Shown here: piece by piece, positions 10,844-21,374 of the stretch
How positions within the stretch are numbered: position 1 is the first letter of the stretch
Layout of the letters: the number at the start of each line of letters is the position of its first letter
Assembly (NCBI GenBank): GCA_038030265.1
Contig: CM075939.1
Span: 54,355,253 to 54,419,252, forward strand
Reading direction: 5' to 3'
Length of the DNA stretch: 64,000 nt
Source of the DNA: Corythucha ciliata
Lineage: Eukaryota > Arthropoda > Insecta > Hemiptera > Tingidae
Notes under the pieces: model-generated
What the model was told of the DNA's origin: nothing
Seen by the model: the letters and a program-made list of their open reading frames with translations, nothing else
The model's database searches: none
Translations under genes and position numbers: made by a program

Positions 10844-10931
10844 CACAGCTTAATTTGAGCTGCGCGAGAAAGTGGACAGGTTGATTTCCATTTTTGCAAA
10901 CTCTGTCATGAATTTTCATCTCAACCCAGCG
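10844..10931. other. Host sequence between two insertions
   Basis: 88 bases between the BEL LTR and the I-like element. Begins with the BEL target copy CACAG and ends with AACCCAGCG, the first copy of the 9-bp target duplication of the next element. Confidence 0.7.
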
Positions 10932-11994
10932 ACTGACGGAGATATTGATCGTCGGGGCGGACTTGAATGCCCATAACGTAGCATGGGGTTCGACAGATAC
11001 GAATAGGGCAGGTGAGGAGCTTCTGGAAGACCTGGTAAGGCTGAATTTTGTAATTATGAATATTGGAAACATGCCCACGTTCGTGACTCGGAGCCGGAGT
11101 GAGGTGATTGACACCACATTCTGCTCTGGGGGGGGGGGGCGAGAGGCGTGATAACTGGATGGAGGGTGTGTAATGATATTTCCTCTGATCACAGGCCAAT
11201 TAGATTCGAGGTTGGGGCGAAGCCGTTGGCGGTGAAGCCGGTTAGAAACCCCAGGCGAGCGGACTGGGATAAATTCGAGAGGAAGCTACAGCAACAACAA
11301 GCTGGGGAGCAGGAGCTGCAGGAGGATAGCGTCGAACTTCAAGAAAGCAAGCTGACTAGATCGTGGGAAAAAGCGTTTGAGGAAGCCTGTCCGGCCCGAC
11401 GCATTCGCGGAACGGGTGCGTCGTGGTGGAACTCCCAGCTCAGGGAGCAGCGTAAAAAAGTGAGGTATAACTTCAATAGAGCTAGGTTGACGAAGGTTGG
11501 GGTGGATTGGCAGCAGTATATATGAAGCCAGAAAGGCCTACAAGGGGGACCTCCAGAGAACGAAGAGGACGGCGTGGAGGAAATTCTGCCAAGAAGTGGA
11601 ATCGGCAAGACTGAGCTAGGTCATCAGAGATGAAGTGGAATGGCAGCTGGGATCAATCACGCTGCCGACAGTTGAAGTGATAGTAGACAATAAGGGGATT
11701 TTGGATCATATGCTAAGCACTCATTTTCCAGGGTGTGAGGAGAGGCAGATGACTGCGGTTGAGACTGACGTGCGTGACTCAGACGGAAGTCGGAGTGCAC
11801 AGAGCGAACTGATCTGCACAGGGGAACGCTTCAGATGGGCGCTGGCGACGTTGGGAGCCTATAGGGCGGCGGGGCATGACGGAATATACCTGATCGTCAT
11901 CCAGAAAGCAAATGAGAGGGCGAAAGAAAGTCTTCGTCGACTGATGGTGAACTGCTTGGTAAGGGGGAAATCCCCACGGCATGGACGAGGGTAA
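10932..11994 (+). pseudogene. ORF2 N-terminal part: endonuclease end and linker, four frame breaks
   Basis: Endonuclease remnant (VGADLNAHNVAWGS near 10949-10990; SSDHRPIRFEV near 11184-11216, the conserved SDH motif). The frame breaks in a 12-G run at 11128-11139, again at a TA repeat near 11519, at an in-frame TAG near 11614, and in a G run near 11960. After the last break the sequence joins the RT frame. Includes the HFPG motif (LDHMLSTHFPGCE) that precedes RT in this group. Confidence 0.8.
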
Positions 11995-11996
11995 GA

Positions 11997-14162
11997 GTGA
12001 AATTTTTACCTAAAGGTGGTGGAAGAGCATGTAGCCGCGCGGCGGAGTTTAGGCCTATAAGTATTAATTGTGTAGGCTCAAGAGTAATGGAGCGAGTCAT
12101 AGATTTGTATATCCGGCAGGAAGTGCTTGCTAGGAGAGGGTTGCATGAGCATCAGCATGCATATAATGCGAGGAGGTCGACGGATACGGCGCTGCATGCG
12201 CTACTTTCGACGGTGGAGGATAGTTTGGCCTGTAAGGAGTACTGCTTGGGGTTATTCGTAGATATAGAGGGGGCATTCAATAATGTCTCCACGGAGTGTA
12301 TGATAGAGGCGTTTAGAGAGTTCGGGATGAACAATGTGTTGATAGAGTTCATGGAGGTAATGCTGCAGAATAGATGGGTAGTGGCGGAGCTGGGGGGTGT
12401 GGAAGTGGTGGTGAAGGCTGAGAGGGGAACCCCTCAAGGCTCCTGCATTTCCCCCCTGCTCTGGTGTTTGGTCATGGAGGGGCTCATACGAGTTTTGGAG
12501 AGAGAGGGTATTTATTGTCAGTTCTTTGCGGATGATGGGGTGATATTGGTGAGGGGGAAGGACTTGAGTACCTTGTGTGGTCTCATGAATCAGGCGGTTC
12601 ACGTAATGAATAACTGGTGTGCAGGCAGAGGACTTGCGGTAAACCCCGAAAAAGCCAAGCTTATACTCTTTACGAAGAAGAGGAGCTTGGCAGGGTGGGG
12701 ACCGATTAGGATGAACGGAAGAGAAATAGAAAGGGTGTCAGAAGCTAAATATTTTGGGGTGACCCTGATCGGTAAACTGTCGTGGAGGACCCACGTGGAC
12801 AATGTGTGTAAACGAGCGGTAAGGACATTTCATCAATGTAGGCGAGTAGTGGGGAGTACCTGGGGCTTAACCCCCCAACGGATGCTGTGGCTATACACAG
12901 GTATAATTAGGCCCAGAATATTGTATGGCGCTTTGGCTTGGTGGAAAGTGGTGGAGTGGTCCTGGGGGCGGGAGTTGCTCGGCAGGGTCCAGCGTCTGGC
13001 CTGTCTGGCGGCTCTGGGGGCCTTCAGGACGACTCCAACGGCAGCGATGGAAGTGTTGCTTCGGCTGCGACCCCTATATTTGGAAGTCAAGATGCGCGCA
13101 ATGGAATCATGTTATGGGTTGCAAGTCCATGGGAAATGGGCGGTTAGGGGGAGAGATATGGGACACAGGGAAGTAGCGACGGAGCTCCAGCGGGTGGCGC
13201 CTGTCACCCAGGTGAGGAGTGACAAAACCGTGAAGCGATTGGACTTGGGAAGGAAGATACGGATTCGAGTTAGTGCGATAGAGGAATTCAGGGTGCAAGA
13301 GGGAACCATGAATTGCTTCACGGATGGGTCTAAGTTGGAATCGGGGATGACAGGATCTGGGTTCTGGATACCGGAGTTTGAAGGTGGGAACTGTAGGCCC
13401 CTAGGAAAGTTGGCCACGGTTTTTCAGGCAGAGGTCGTGGCGATAAATGACTGTGTCCTGGAGCTAATTAGGAAGCATGTGAGGTTCAGGGAAGTGGTGA
13501 TCTACGCGGACAGCCGCGCAGCCCTGGGGGCGGTGACCAGGCCGGTGGTGGAGTCGGCCTTGGTGGCGGACTGTCGGCGGGCCATCACAAGGCTACAGGG
13601 AATGGGTAATGAAGTGACTCTCGCGTGGATCCCTGGACACAGGGGATACGAGGGGAATGAGAAAGCTGATGAAATGACGAAACAGGGGGCAAATAAGGAA
13701 GTATGGGGACCTGAGCCGACAATTGCGGTCTCCAAGACAGTGGGGAGAGCCCAGATAAAGGATTGGGCGGATAGGGAGGCCACCAGGAGTTGGAATAGCC
13801 TATCAGCCTGTCGGCAAGCGAGGGCTTGCATTCGGGAATGTGACAGGGAGGCGACGATGTGGCTGCTATCACTAAGTAGAGGCAGCATGCGGAGAGTTGT
13901 GAGGATGTTTACAGGCCATTATGCGCTACGTAAGCACCTCCACACAATGGGAATGGTGGCAGACCCAATGTGTCGGGGCTGCGAGTTGGAAGAGGAATCG
14001 GCTATGCACTTTGTAGGGGAGTGTGAGAGGTATGCGGCTACTCGTTTCCGCATTTTCGGGACAGATAGGTTGCCAGGCATCACATTCTCGGGGGCCGAGG
14101 GGGTTCGAGTCCTTCAGTTCGTGAATGCCGTAGATAGGTTTGCGGACCCCGGGCTCGGCTAG
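11997..14162 (+). CDS. ORF2 C-terminal part: reverse transcriptase, RNase H, zinc motif (open frame)
   Basis: 721-codon uninterrupted frame, the 3' two thirds of ORF2; the first Met is internal, not a real start. RT: FVDIEGAFNNV (residues 87-97), RGTPQGSCISPLL (143-155), catalytic FADD (177-180). RNase H: acidic residues D443 (TDGS), E479, D505 (YADS) and D558 after WIPGH, so all four catalytic positions are present. Zinc-like CxxC-x8-H-x4-C at residues 659-676. Copies the element RNA into DNA at a nicked target. It would be active in sequence terms, but its N-terminal half is missing or broken. Confidence 0.9.
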   Translation: MKFLPKGGGRACSRAAEFRPISINCVGSRVMERVIDLYIRQEVLARRGLHEHQHAYNARRSTDTALHALLSTVEDSLACKEYCLGLFVDIEGAFNNVSTECMIEAFREFGMNNVLIEFMEVMLQNRWVVAELGGVEVVVKAERGTPQGSCISPLLWCLVMEGLIRVLEREGIYCQFFADDGVILVRGKDLSTLCGLMNQAVHVMNNWCAGRGLAVNPEKAKLILFTKKRSLAGWGPIRMNGREIERVSEAKYFGVTLIGKLSWRTHVDNVCKRAVRTFHQCRRVVGSTWGLTPQRMLWLYTGIIRPRILYGALAWWKVVEWSWGRELLGRVQRLACLAALGAFRTTPTAAMEVLLRLRPLYLEVKMRAMESCYGLQVHGKWAVRGRDMGHREVATELQRVAPVTQVRSDKTVKRLDLGRKIRIRVSAIEEFRVQEGTMNCFTDGSKLESGMTGSGFWIPEFEGGNCRPLGKLATVFQAEVVAINDCVLELIRKHVRFREVVIYADSRAALGAVTRPVVESALVADCRRAITRLQGMGNEVTLAWIPGHRGYEGNEKADEMTKQGANKEVWGPEPTIAVSKTVGRAQIKDWADREATRSWNSLSACRQARACIRECDREATMWLLSLSRGSMRRVVRMFTGHYALRKHLHTMGMVADPMCRGCELEEESAMHFVGECERYAATRFRIFGTDRLPGITFSGAEGVRVLQFVNAVDRFADPGLG

Positions 14163-14205
14163 GCCGGTTGCGGGCCCACTGAATAATAATAATAATAACC
14201 CAGCG

Positions 14206-16750
14206 TCTGGATGTAAATGAGTTCCCTCACATTTATTGTACCCGCGTGCACTTTTCCCCTTTTAGTTGTGTTTGAAGTTATTATGTAGATATTTAAAAAT
14301 CATTGAGCGATTCCGAATTTCCGTTTGAAACATCCGTCGCGTTCATTAGACAGATTTTTACCCTGCCAGCCAACTTTCTAAATCCGTCAGATCTGACGGG
14401 AAATCCGTCAATTCGGCAACGTTGTGAGAGACTCTAAAATAGTGCAACCCACACTATTGCACCCCCTCCCTTCTCCACAGCAGCCCTGGAGATAATCCCT
14501 GATGTTAACTGTCCAAAATGTTAACCGGCCAAATTCTTGAAATGTGGTTTTGCAAAAGCCAAACGTCCGACATTTGGGTTTCTGAAGTGTCAAAATATTG
14601 AGAACTTTGGTTTAGGATGAGGCAAATCTGTGAAACTATTGGTTTTAAAGAGCCAAACTCGCTAAGCGCGTATTAGCGAAACCCGCAAAATAGGTTTCCT
14701 GAGGCCCGGGTCAACCACATGGGTTTTAAAGTTCCGTTTAGCTCTGAGCTGAGCTTAAGAGGTTGAATGTCAATCAGAATTTAGTGTTCTGTACTAATCC
14801 AAAATTGTTCAAACCCGTTAGCAACACTTAAACGGACACTGTCGAATGTCGACCCGGCAATAAGTAACCCAAGAAAATTATGCTCTGATACTAATATTGG
14901 CGAATTAGGTTTAGTTTGTTTTTTGATTGGAATCCCTTCTCCCCACCATGATGCTTTGTGAGAGCCAACATGCAGAATTATTTACTCTTTGAATAATTGA
15001 ACCCACTGGAAAATTTTGTTTTTGAAAAGGATAAACCGGCGCGGAATTGCTTTCTATGAGAGCCTACTTCTAAGGGAGACGCGTTCGTTGAATAGAAGAA
15101 TTATTGTACAGGAGTCAAATCCTGCCAAATTGGCTTTATACGTATAGCCAACTTTGTGAATTTATCCCTTGAAGGTCAGTACTAAAGGGCCTCTAAAGAG
15201 TCATGGCGTATACATTGGAAAATAGAATGCACCCCCGTAACCCCTAATTCCCTACACAGGCTTTAACAGGCCTTCCAGTCACTATCATCATCCCTTCCGA
15301 CAACATCCCCCCTTCGCGAGAGAGAAAAAAATTGACTTTAAAAGAAGTTTGTCAGCTTAACATTGCAAATCTGCATCAATCGAATTAGACTACTAAATTA
15401 ACCCAACCACCTTTATCAATAGGGTCGTTAGAAGAAGGGGACAAGTCTTAAAAGGTTTGCCTTGATTAAAAGTTGGCTAAAAGATAATTAAACAAGATTT
15501 TGTTTTCTCTTCCCTGGTCTCTTTAACCAACAGTTAAGCCTGAATAAAACTGTTGAGATCCTACATTTAATTATCTTTCCTTACTATTGTTTATAATTAG
15601 TTGTTCAAAAAATATAATTTGCTTGATCCACGACTGACCATTCTTAAACACGTTAATGGTGACGTCTTAAAAAAAAATAAATCGGAAAAACGCCGAACAC
15701 GGCACGGAACTCAGTTGAATGGTGAATTTCTTGTATTTTCTTAGCAAAGATTTAAACGCTAGATTCTCTATCTTTGTTGTTCGGTTTGCCTTTTCTATTA
15801 ACAAAACGAGATTTTTTATGATAAGTTTCTTCCATGGCTAAGTCCCTTGTGACGCAAACGATAAGGGCATGATTTTCGAACGAGAGAAGTTTTTTTTTTT
15901 TTTTTCCCCTGTTTTATAGCCATACCTCTCTTCCGCTCTTTTCTTTATCGAAAGGAAGTTGTATTGCATTTTATTCCTCGAAATTAGCATTACGGACTGT
16001 TCCTTTTCCACCCTATCACCGTATTGTCATTCCCCTGACTTCCAATTCCACCGAATGCCGCACATTGAATAGCATTCTTAAAATCAAATCTGAAAAGGAT
16101 GACTTCGGTAGAGGGAGGGGGGGGGGCTCCGAGAATACCCTTATCTCGTAATAATGTAGCTGATGTTTCACTTTCAAGGGGTTTGTTTAGAGAAAGATGT
16201 GGGTACTGAAAGGGTGGGGGATTTTCAAACACTTCGTTATCGCCCTACAAATGGTTTGTTGGTTGGAAAGTTTATTCGGTCTGCATGACAATATTGAAAT
16301 CAAATAATATAATCAATAAACAGAAAACCGAACGACAGTATGTTTGGTATTACTGGGGACGAAAGAAGTGACATTGGAAAAGGGGGGAAAAGAACTATCA
16401 ACCCTCTTCAGTCAACCTGTTTCATTCACCACCGTATAACCAATGTACGTCACAGTAAGAGCGTGACAAGAATGACCCCCCCCCCCCACCAAGGGAAAAC
16501 AAGGATGTTTCGGTCTGTAAGTTTTCGTTTCTGACGGTGCTACTAAAACCGAAACCAAATAATAAAAAAACTGGTGACAGAGGTGTTGTCTCCATTGTCG
16601 CGAAAGCTATATAACGCCATCACGCATCGGCCTACCTTCCGCTTTTATATATTTTATATAAACTAAATGAGACTTTTTTCTTCTTTGAGCAACAACGTAT
16701 ACAGTGTTTACAAGCGCACCTTATCAAAATTAACTAGCAAATTTCCTTCC
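14206..16750. other. Unclassified non-coding; F4-like phrases in first part
   Basis: About 14490-15180 holds degenerate phrases of the type 'gggtttttgaaagagccaaa', akin to family F4 (51.8, 57-59 kb). The rest is AT-rich without a gene. T-run at about 15890-15905, G-run near 16120, C-run near 16479. Confidence 0.5.
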
Positions 16751-16754
16751 CCTT

Positions 16755-17110
16755 GGGCGGCGTTCACACTAGACGATATGAAAGCAACGCGATAGAAAAG
16801 CAATATATCGCGCAACATATCGGTCCGTTACTATGTTTATACAAGCGATACAAGTGATATTTTTCTGTTTTCGCCATGAGCTCGTCGCGGAGGAAGAGGT
16901 TCTCATTTCGTACTACATGCGAAATAGAAAGAAAAAACGAATTTGGGTACACCGCTATAATTCAATTAACGTGAAACACAGTTCGGTGGTGGTTTTTCGC
17001 GAATTAACCCAGTTTGAAGGAAAATTTCATGAATTTTACCGCAAGATATTAGCTTTGTTCGTATTGGCTGCTTCCAGTATTGCAAAAATAAAAAATAAAA
17101 CACATTAATA
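16755..17110 (+). pseudogene. PIF/Harbinger transposase N-terminal relic
   Basis: Starts with a terminal-repeat-like GGGCGGCGTTCACACTAG (16755-16772). About 110 bases on, an ATG (near 16876) followed by a one-base frameshift leads into a frame encoding RKKKRIWVHRYN and FRELTQFEGKFHEFYR. This matches the start of PIF/Harbinger (HARBI1-type) DDE nucleases: basic run, WVHP-like motif, then L..EL.....F..YfRM. Homology stops right after it, so the catalytic domain is gone. Identification rests on this ~45-residue pattern only. Confidence 0.5.
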
Positions 17111-18530
17111 TCATTAACATTTTATTTTTATGGTTTTTGGCTTTTTTCTTCTACTTTTTCGTTTTCTGAACTTTCGTTTTCTTGTGCTGAAGGCATCGTC
17201 AGAGAACTTTTGGGGTTTTTCCTGTTTTTTATGGCTTAAAAACTCAAAATCACGCTTCCCAAATGACAACTGCCCTCGGACGACATAACGCCCTAACAGG
17301 GCGTTACACAAGAAGTTTAAAATTCGGACACCCTGCTGTATTGGAGGGCTAAGCCCTTTCTACAAGTATCAATATTTTTTGGGAAAACATTGTCAGTTTT
17401 TCTTTTTCTGTCAGTAAATCCTAAATAGAAAAATTGCACCGAGGGTGCGGTCCAGTCTCCGTTCCAAAAAAGGCTGTTCCTAAATAGAAGGCTACAACGA
17501 TATTTTACAGTCCTAAATGTTAGTTTTTGATGGGTTCTGACCCTTTTTTGTGAGAATTCAGTTTCTACGGGGAACAGTTTGACGATTTAAAGCGCCTATA
17601 ACTGAGTAGACGAACTACCAGTTCTCTTGGTTGGGGTCTCTGGTGCATCTGATATTTTTGCCCACCCCTAGACCAAGGCTGGCTACGCCCCTGATCTTTA
17701 CAAATATTTTATTTGACGAGAATTAATGAGTCAACCAGTTTGAAATGAAATAAAAAACGTCTGCTAATGATTATAGCACAGTGCTTCCTCGCTTTTCACC
17801 CCCTCCCCCTTGTACGATGTGATGTGGGAGTTGCCAGGAGAGCGAATTGATCATTCCTTTACCTCCGGTCAAACCAAAAATTGTTATTTTTTGTTGTTGA
17901 TAAAATATTAAGATTTCTGGGTCACGCTAAGTTCCAGTGGTGTAGCATCCCCGCATAGAGGGCCTTTTCAGCCGATTCATCCTAGTATTTTACGGAAAAT
18001 AGGACTTTTTTGGAGAGAAGAGTGTCGATGAGGAGTTTCACTTAACAGAGCCGCTTATTCGACTGAACGGGCTTAATTGGTCATGATTTCTGTGTCATGT
18101 TGTGGTTCAGTCGACGCCAAACATATTTGAGTGAAATGTTTCAAAATGCGGGATCCCGAAACATTAATTACGAAGGGTCATTTTCAATCGTGCTCATGGC
18201 TGTGGCTGACGCAGATGGCATGTTCACTCTAATTGATGTTGGAGAACTCGGACGAAACTGTGACATGGCTGTAGTTCGCCATTCCTCTTTTGGAAAGCTA
18301 CTGAGAGAATCATAGTTGCCTCCCCTACTAAGGGGAGAAAAATTCAAGAACCTTTATACCCGATGAGAATACACAGTACTCTTGACGAAAACCGTTCTCA
18401 ACAATACGCTAATTATGAGCGGAATAAGTTGGGAAACTACTTTTTGAGCCAATAGGAGAAAATTCGATACCAATGGAAGTACGTTGGCATATAATTGAAT
18501 TAAAATTATTATTTTTTGATAATTTTTACT
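17111..18530. other. Unclassified; contains a dispersed repeat
   Basis: About 17425-17700 is a dispersed repeat: its part 17560-17695 (ending ggctggctacgcccctga) is matched in reverse at 43328-43445. The rest shows no gene; the short frames at 17114-17311 and 18097-18315 have no recognisable domain. Confidence 0.5.
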
Positions 18531-18745
18531 GGGAGGCAGGAGTGATTTGATTTATTCAATTTTATTGACCGATCCTGCATTGTTTTTGTCTTCTTTTGAT
18601 GACATTTCGTCAAGGGAACATCCACAGACTTTTCAAAAACAAACATTTTTCGAGTTTCTTGACTAAAAAACGACGTTAAAAGAAAAAAACCCAAGGCAGG
18701 ATTGGTCAACAAAATTGAACAAATAAAAAAATCATACTTGTTAAT

Positions 18746-18895
18746 AGGTCTATTCGTTTGTCGTCCCGGACTACTCCGAGCAGCACGAAATTTTGCAACC
18801 TCACGGGTTATCATGTGAAATAACGCGAAAAAATAATGAAAGGTTAGTACTTTCAGTGCTAATAATGCAGCTCCGGACGACAAACGAATAGACCT
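18746..18895. mobile_element. 150-bp MITE with AGGTCTATTCG ends
   Basis: Perfect inverted ends AGGTCTATTCGTTTGTCGTCC / GGACGACAAACGAATAGACCT (read to 20 bases each), flanked by AAT on both sides (18743-18745, 18896-18898). No coding capacity. Superfamily not clear. Confidence 0.75.
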
Positions 18896-18993
18896 AATAA
18901 TAGGGAGATTTTGAAAGACGTAAAAAAGAAAAACGTTCAAGTCTTTATGAAATTACACCAATCATCTGTTCCGTACCCTAGCAACCGTCGTAA

Positions 18994-19289
18994 GTTAATA
19001 AACAAGGTGACTAAATTTTCTATAGGTGCCGCAGATCACTGTCCTTCACCTACGTCACGAGCAGTCCCAACCGCCATTGCGCTCGACCCAGTACATTATT
19101 AATTGTTACTGGTCTGTGATTTTTGAGAATTCATAAACTTCAATTTCAAAATTAACTTGCTCTGCTGCTCTAGGGTGAGCAATCGGGAGCAAAGGACTGC
19201 TGGTGACGTCAGTCTCCATCCCTCCTGTCCGATGGTCAGGGGGAAATCTGCGGCACCTATAGTAAAGTTTAGTCACCTTGGTTAATAAA
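18994..19289. mobile_element. 278-bp MITE with 9-bp target duplication
   Basis: Element 19003-19280 with ends CAAGGTGACTAAA and TTTAGTCACCTTG; the pairing extends to TATAGGTGCCGCAGAT. Flanked by GTTAATAAA at 18994-19002 and 19281-19289. A 9-bp duplication suits a Mutator-like element, or a hAT (8 bp) plus a chance base. Non-coding interior. Confidence 0.8.
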
Positions 19290-20136
19290 GAAGTGCGTGT
19301 TTTTACTTCATTCAAAATCTCACTAATAGAAGGGTCGTCAGTATACGGGAGCTGTGAAAATTAATAAATTTGAATGTGGGTCCTCTCCAGCCATTAATCT
19401 CATTTTCTTGACGCTTTCAAAACAGGAGAGGGGGGGGTGAGCCTTTCTCAAAACAGGTCGACCTCAAATTCCAACTCTGACTTTGAAGGTTTTGGGAATG
19501 TCTGTGCAGCTGAAACCGGTCAATGGAGTAATAGTAACAACGGTTGAGTGCCCATGAATAGAACGTCTTTGCCGTCTGACCGGAATTTGTGTAACTTCTC
19601 CCCACAAGTGAATCTTTGATGCCGTCTGGCACCGGTTTCGTCACGTCCAAATGGAGGCAAACAATTTGTTCCACTATTGGGGGATTATTCTCGATTTTAT
19701 GCGCTGGGTAAGAAAAGTATGCAAATGGTTGCACTTTTTACGTCGCTGGCTCTTTTTCAATATGATAATATGTTAAAATGTCCTGCCTGAGTCCTTTGTT
19801 TCCTCAGCGATTTTCTTCCATGTCAAACTCAACAGATCTGGCCTAGAGTACTCTTTCCATATCACAGGATTATTTTCTATTTTGTTCACAAAAGAAATTG
19901 TTGCTGCCAGGTCCTCTTTTACGCGAGACACATTACCAGTTAAATAAATGACAGGTGGCTCGAAAGAGAAAACTCAATTATGTCACTTCTTTTCCATCGA
20001 ACCATGGAGGTATAAATATACTGGAGGAGTAACGATCTCATGATAGCGCTAATAAAAGCGAGCCAAAAGTATTCATTAGTAGGCATGGGCAGAAAATGAA
20101 GTATTCAAGCAAATAAAATTCAACACGTTTGCCACT

Positions 20137-20168
<32 letters not shown>

Positions 20169-20840
20169 GATCGAAAATCTATCTGGCAATGGGGCTGAAT
20201 GGGGCCCCTCTGATGGGGTTCATTTCACACAAATCGATGTCTGATTTGGGAGGAGTAAACAGGGGATTTGGCATGTGAGCTGAAGGATATCAAAGGAAGT
20301 TGCTACTTTACTGGTGCGTCTGGTGATTTAAATCAACTCCAAAGTTCAACGGGATTGTTTGGGAGTAGTGGTTGGGGAAATTTCGTAGTTTACTGCATGT
20401 GAAGCATCCGAGGAAATTGCGAAATTGTTTTGCAGAAGTCATAATCCAAACGTTCAAATTATCCCCCAGAAATCGCGTATTCATCCCTTCTCTGCACCAC
20501 CCGTTATAATCAATAGATAGTCATACCACCACTCCAAATTTTTGAAAATTCGAAACTCAACTCATGTTTTCGACCATGGCGACGAGAACAATAGTGCACC
20601 AAGACAAAATAACTGTCGAAATCCATCCCCCGCAGCTCTATCGTACGTGGCAACCAAGATTCATCTAACCAATGCCGAGAAAACATCATGCCCAAACAAA
20701 AGGTGCCTGTTCACGATAGAATTCAGTTCGGGTATAAATACGCTCCGCCCACCAAAGGATATTTTTGGTTCGCTCTCGGGCATTTCTCTTCTTTCGGCCA
20801 TTATAAAAAATTTAAAAATAAAAAATTTCCCCGGGCGACA
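19290..20840. other. Unclassified non-coding, long A run
   Basis: No gene. A-run of about 29 at 20139-20167. Short open frames have no recognisable motif. Confidence 0.5.
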
Positions 20841-20849
20841 TGGCTTTCC

Positions 20850-21372
20850 ATGTAGCGTTGCTTGACAAGGAACCGATAGGTATCGCTTCAGTATCGCTAT
20901 CGTTTCAATGTGAACGCTTCCATACCACTCCGACTAATTTTCAGTCGTTTCTATTCGTTCGAGTTGCTTTCACGTCGCTTCGGCAATATTGCACCGATAT
21001 CGTATCGCTCCGATGTGATCGCCTCCTTCAATAAACCGATGAGTATCGCTTCAATGGCCGCGTTGCAAAACTCCAGACTTGTTCAGCGCTTAATGAGTAC
21101 TTAATATTTTTCCGTTGCAAAACTGTCAATCTAACTCAGCGCTGAGTAAGTGCTTAAACACGTCCCATCGCGATACAAAGCACCGTTGCAAAACCCCAGT
21201 AAGTGCTTAATTCTACACTTCAGTGCTTAAACACGAGCCCCGAGTTTTGCAACGCAACCAATGTGAACGGTTCCATATGTTTTTTGTTGTTTTTATCTGT
21301 CTGAGTTGCTTTCATGTCGCTTGGGCAATATCGCAGCGATATCGTGTTGCTCTAGTGTGTACGCCGCCTTAG
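20850..21372. mobile_element. MITE-like array (GGCGGCGT... ends) with a nested MITE
   Basis: Two related units (about 20945-21026 and 21295-21370) share 'gagttgctttcacgtcgctt', 'ggcaatatcgca' and end like tagtgtgtacgccgcc. That end is the complement of the terminus at 16755 next to the Harbinger relic, so it is probably the same family. It is interrupted at 21061-21254 by another element. Confidence 0.55.
21061..21254. mobile_element. 194-bp nested inverted-repeat element
   Basis: Ends CGTTGCAAAACTCC and GAGTTTTGCAACG; internal repeats of 'agtgcttaa' and 'cgttgcaaaac'. It lies inside the previous element. Target duplication not clear. Confidence 0.55.
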
Positions 21373-21374
21373 AA

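Larger units (their letters stand above)
10932..14196 (+). mobile_element. I-like non-LTR retrotransposon, 5'-truncated
   Basis: Plus-strand LINE truncated inside the endonuclease and ending in five AAT units (14182-14196) just 19 bases after the ORF2 stop. Flanked by a 9-bp direct repeat AACCCAGCG (10923-10931 and 14197-14205), a target duplication. Order of domains: end of apurinic-type endonuclease, linker, RT, RNase H, CCHC zinc motif. RNase H plus a (TAA)n-type tail points to the I group of the Jockey/I superfamily; LOA/R1 relatives are possible. Confidence 0.9.

Noticed and set aside
12152..13888. Minus-strand frames opposite the RT-RNase H frame
   Set aside because: Antisense of a 721-codon frame with all catalytic motifs.
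18509..18940. 143-codon minus-strand frame with hydrophobic parts
   Set aside because: It runs through a MITE (18746-18895) and a dispersed repeat; the hydrophobicity comes from T-rich sequence.
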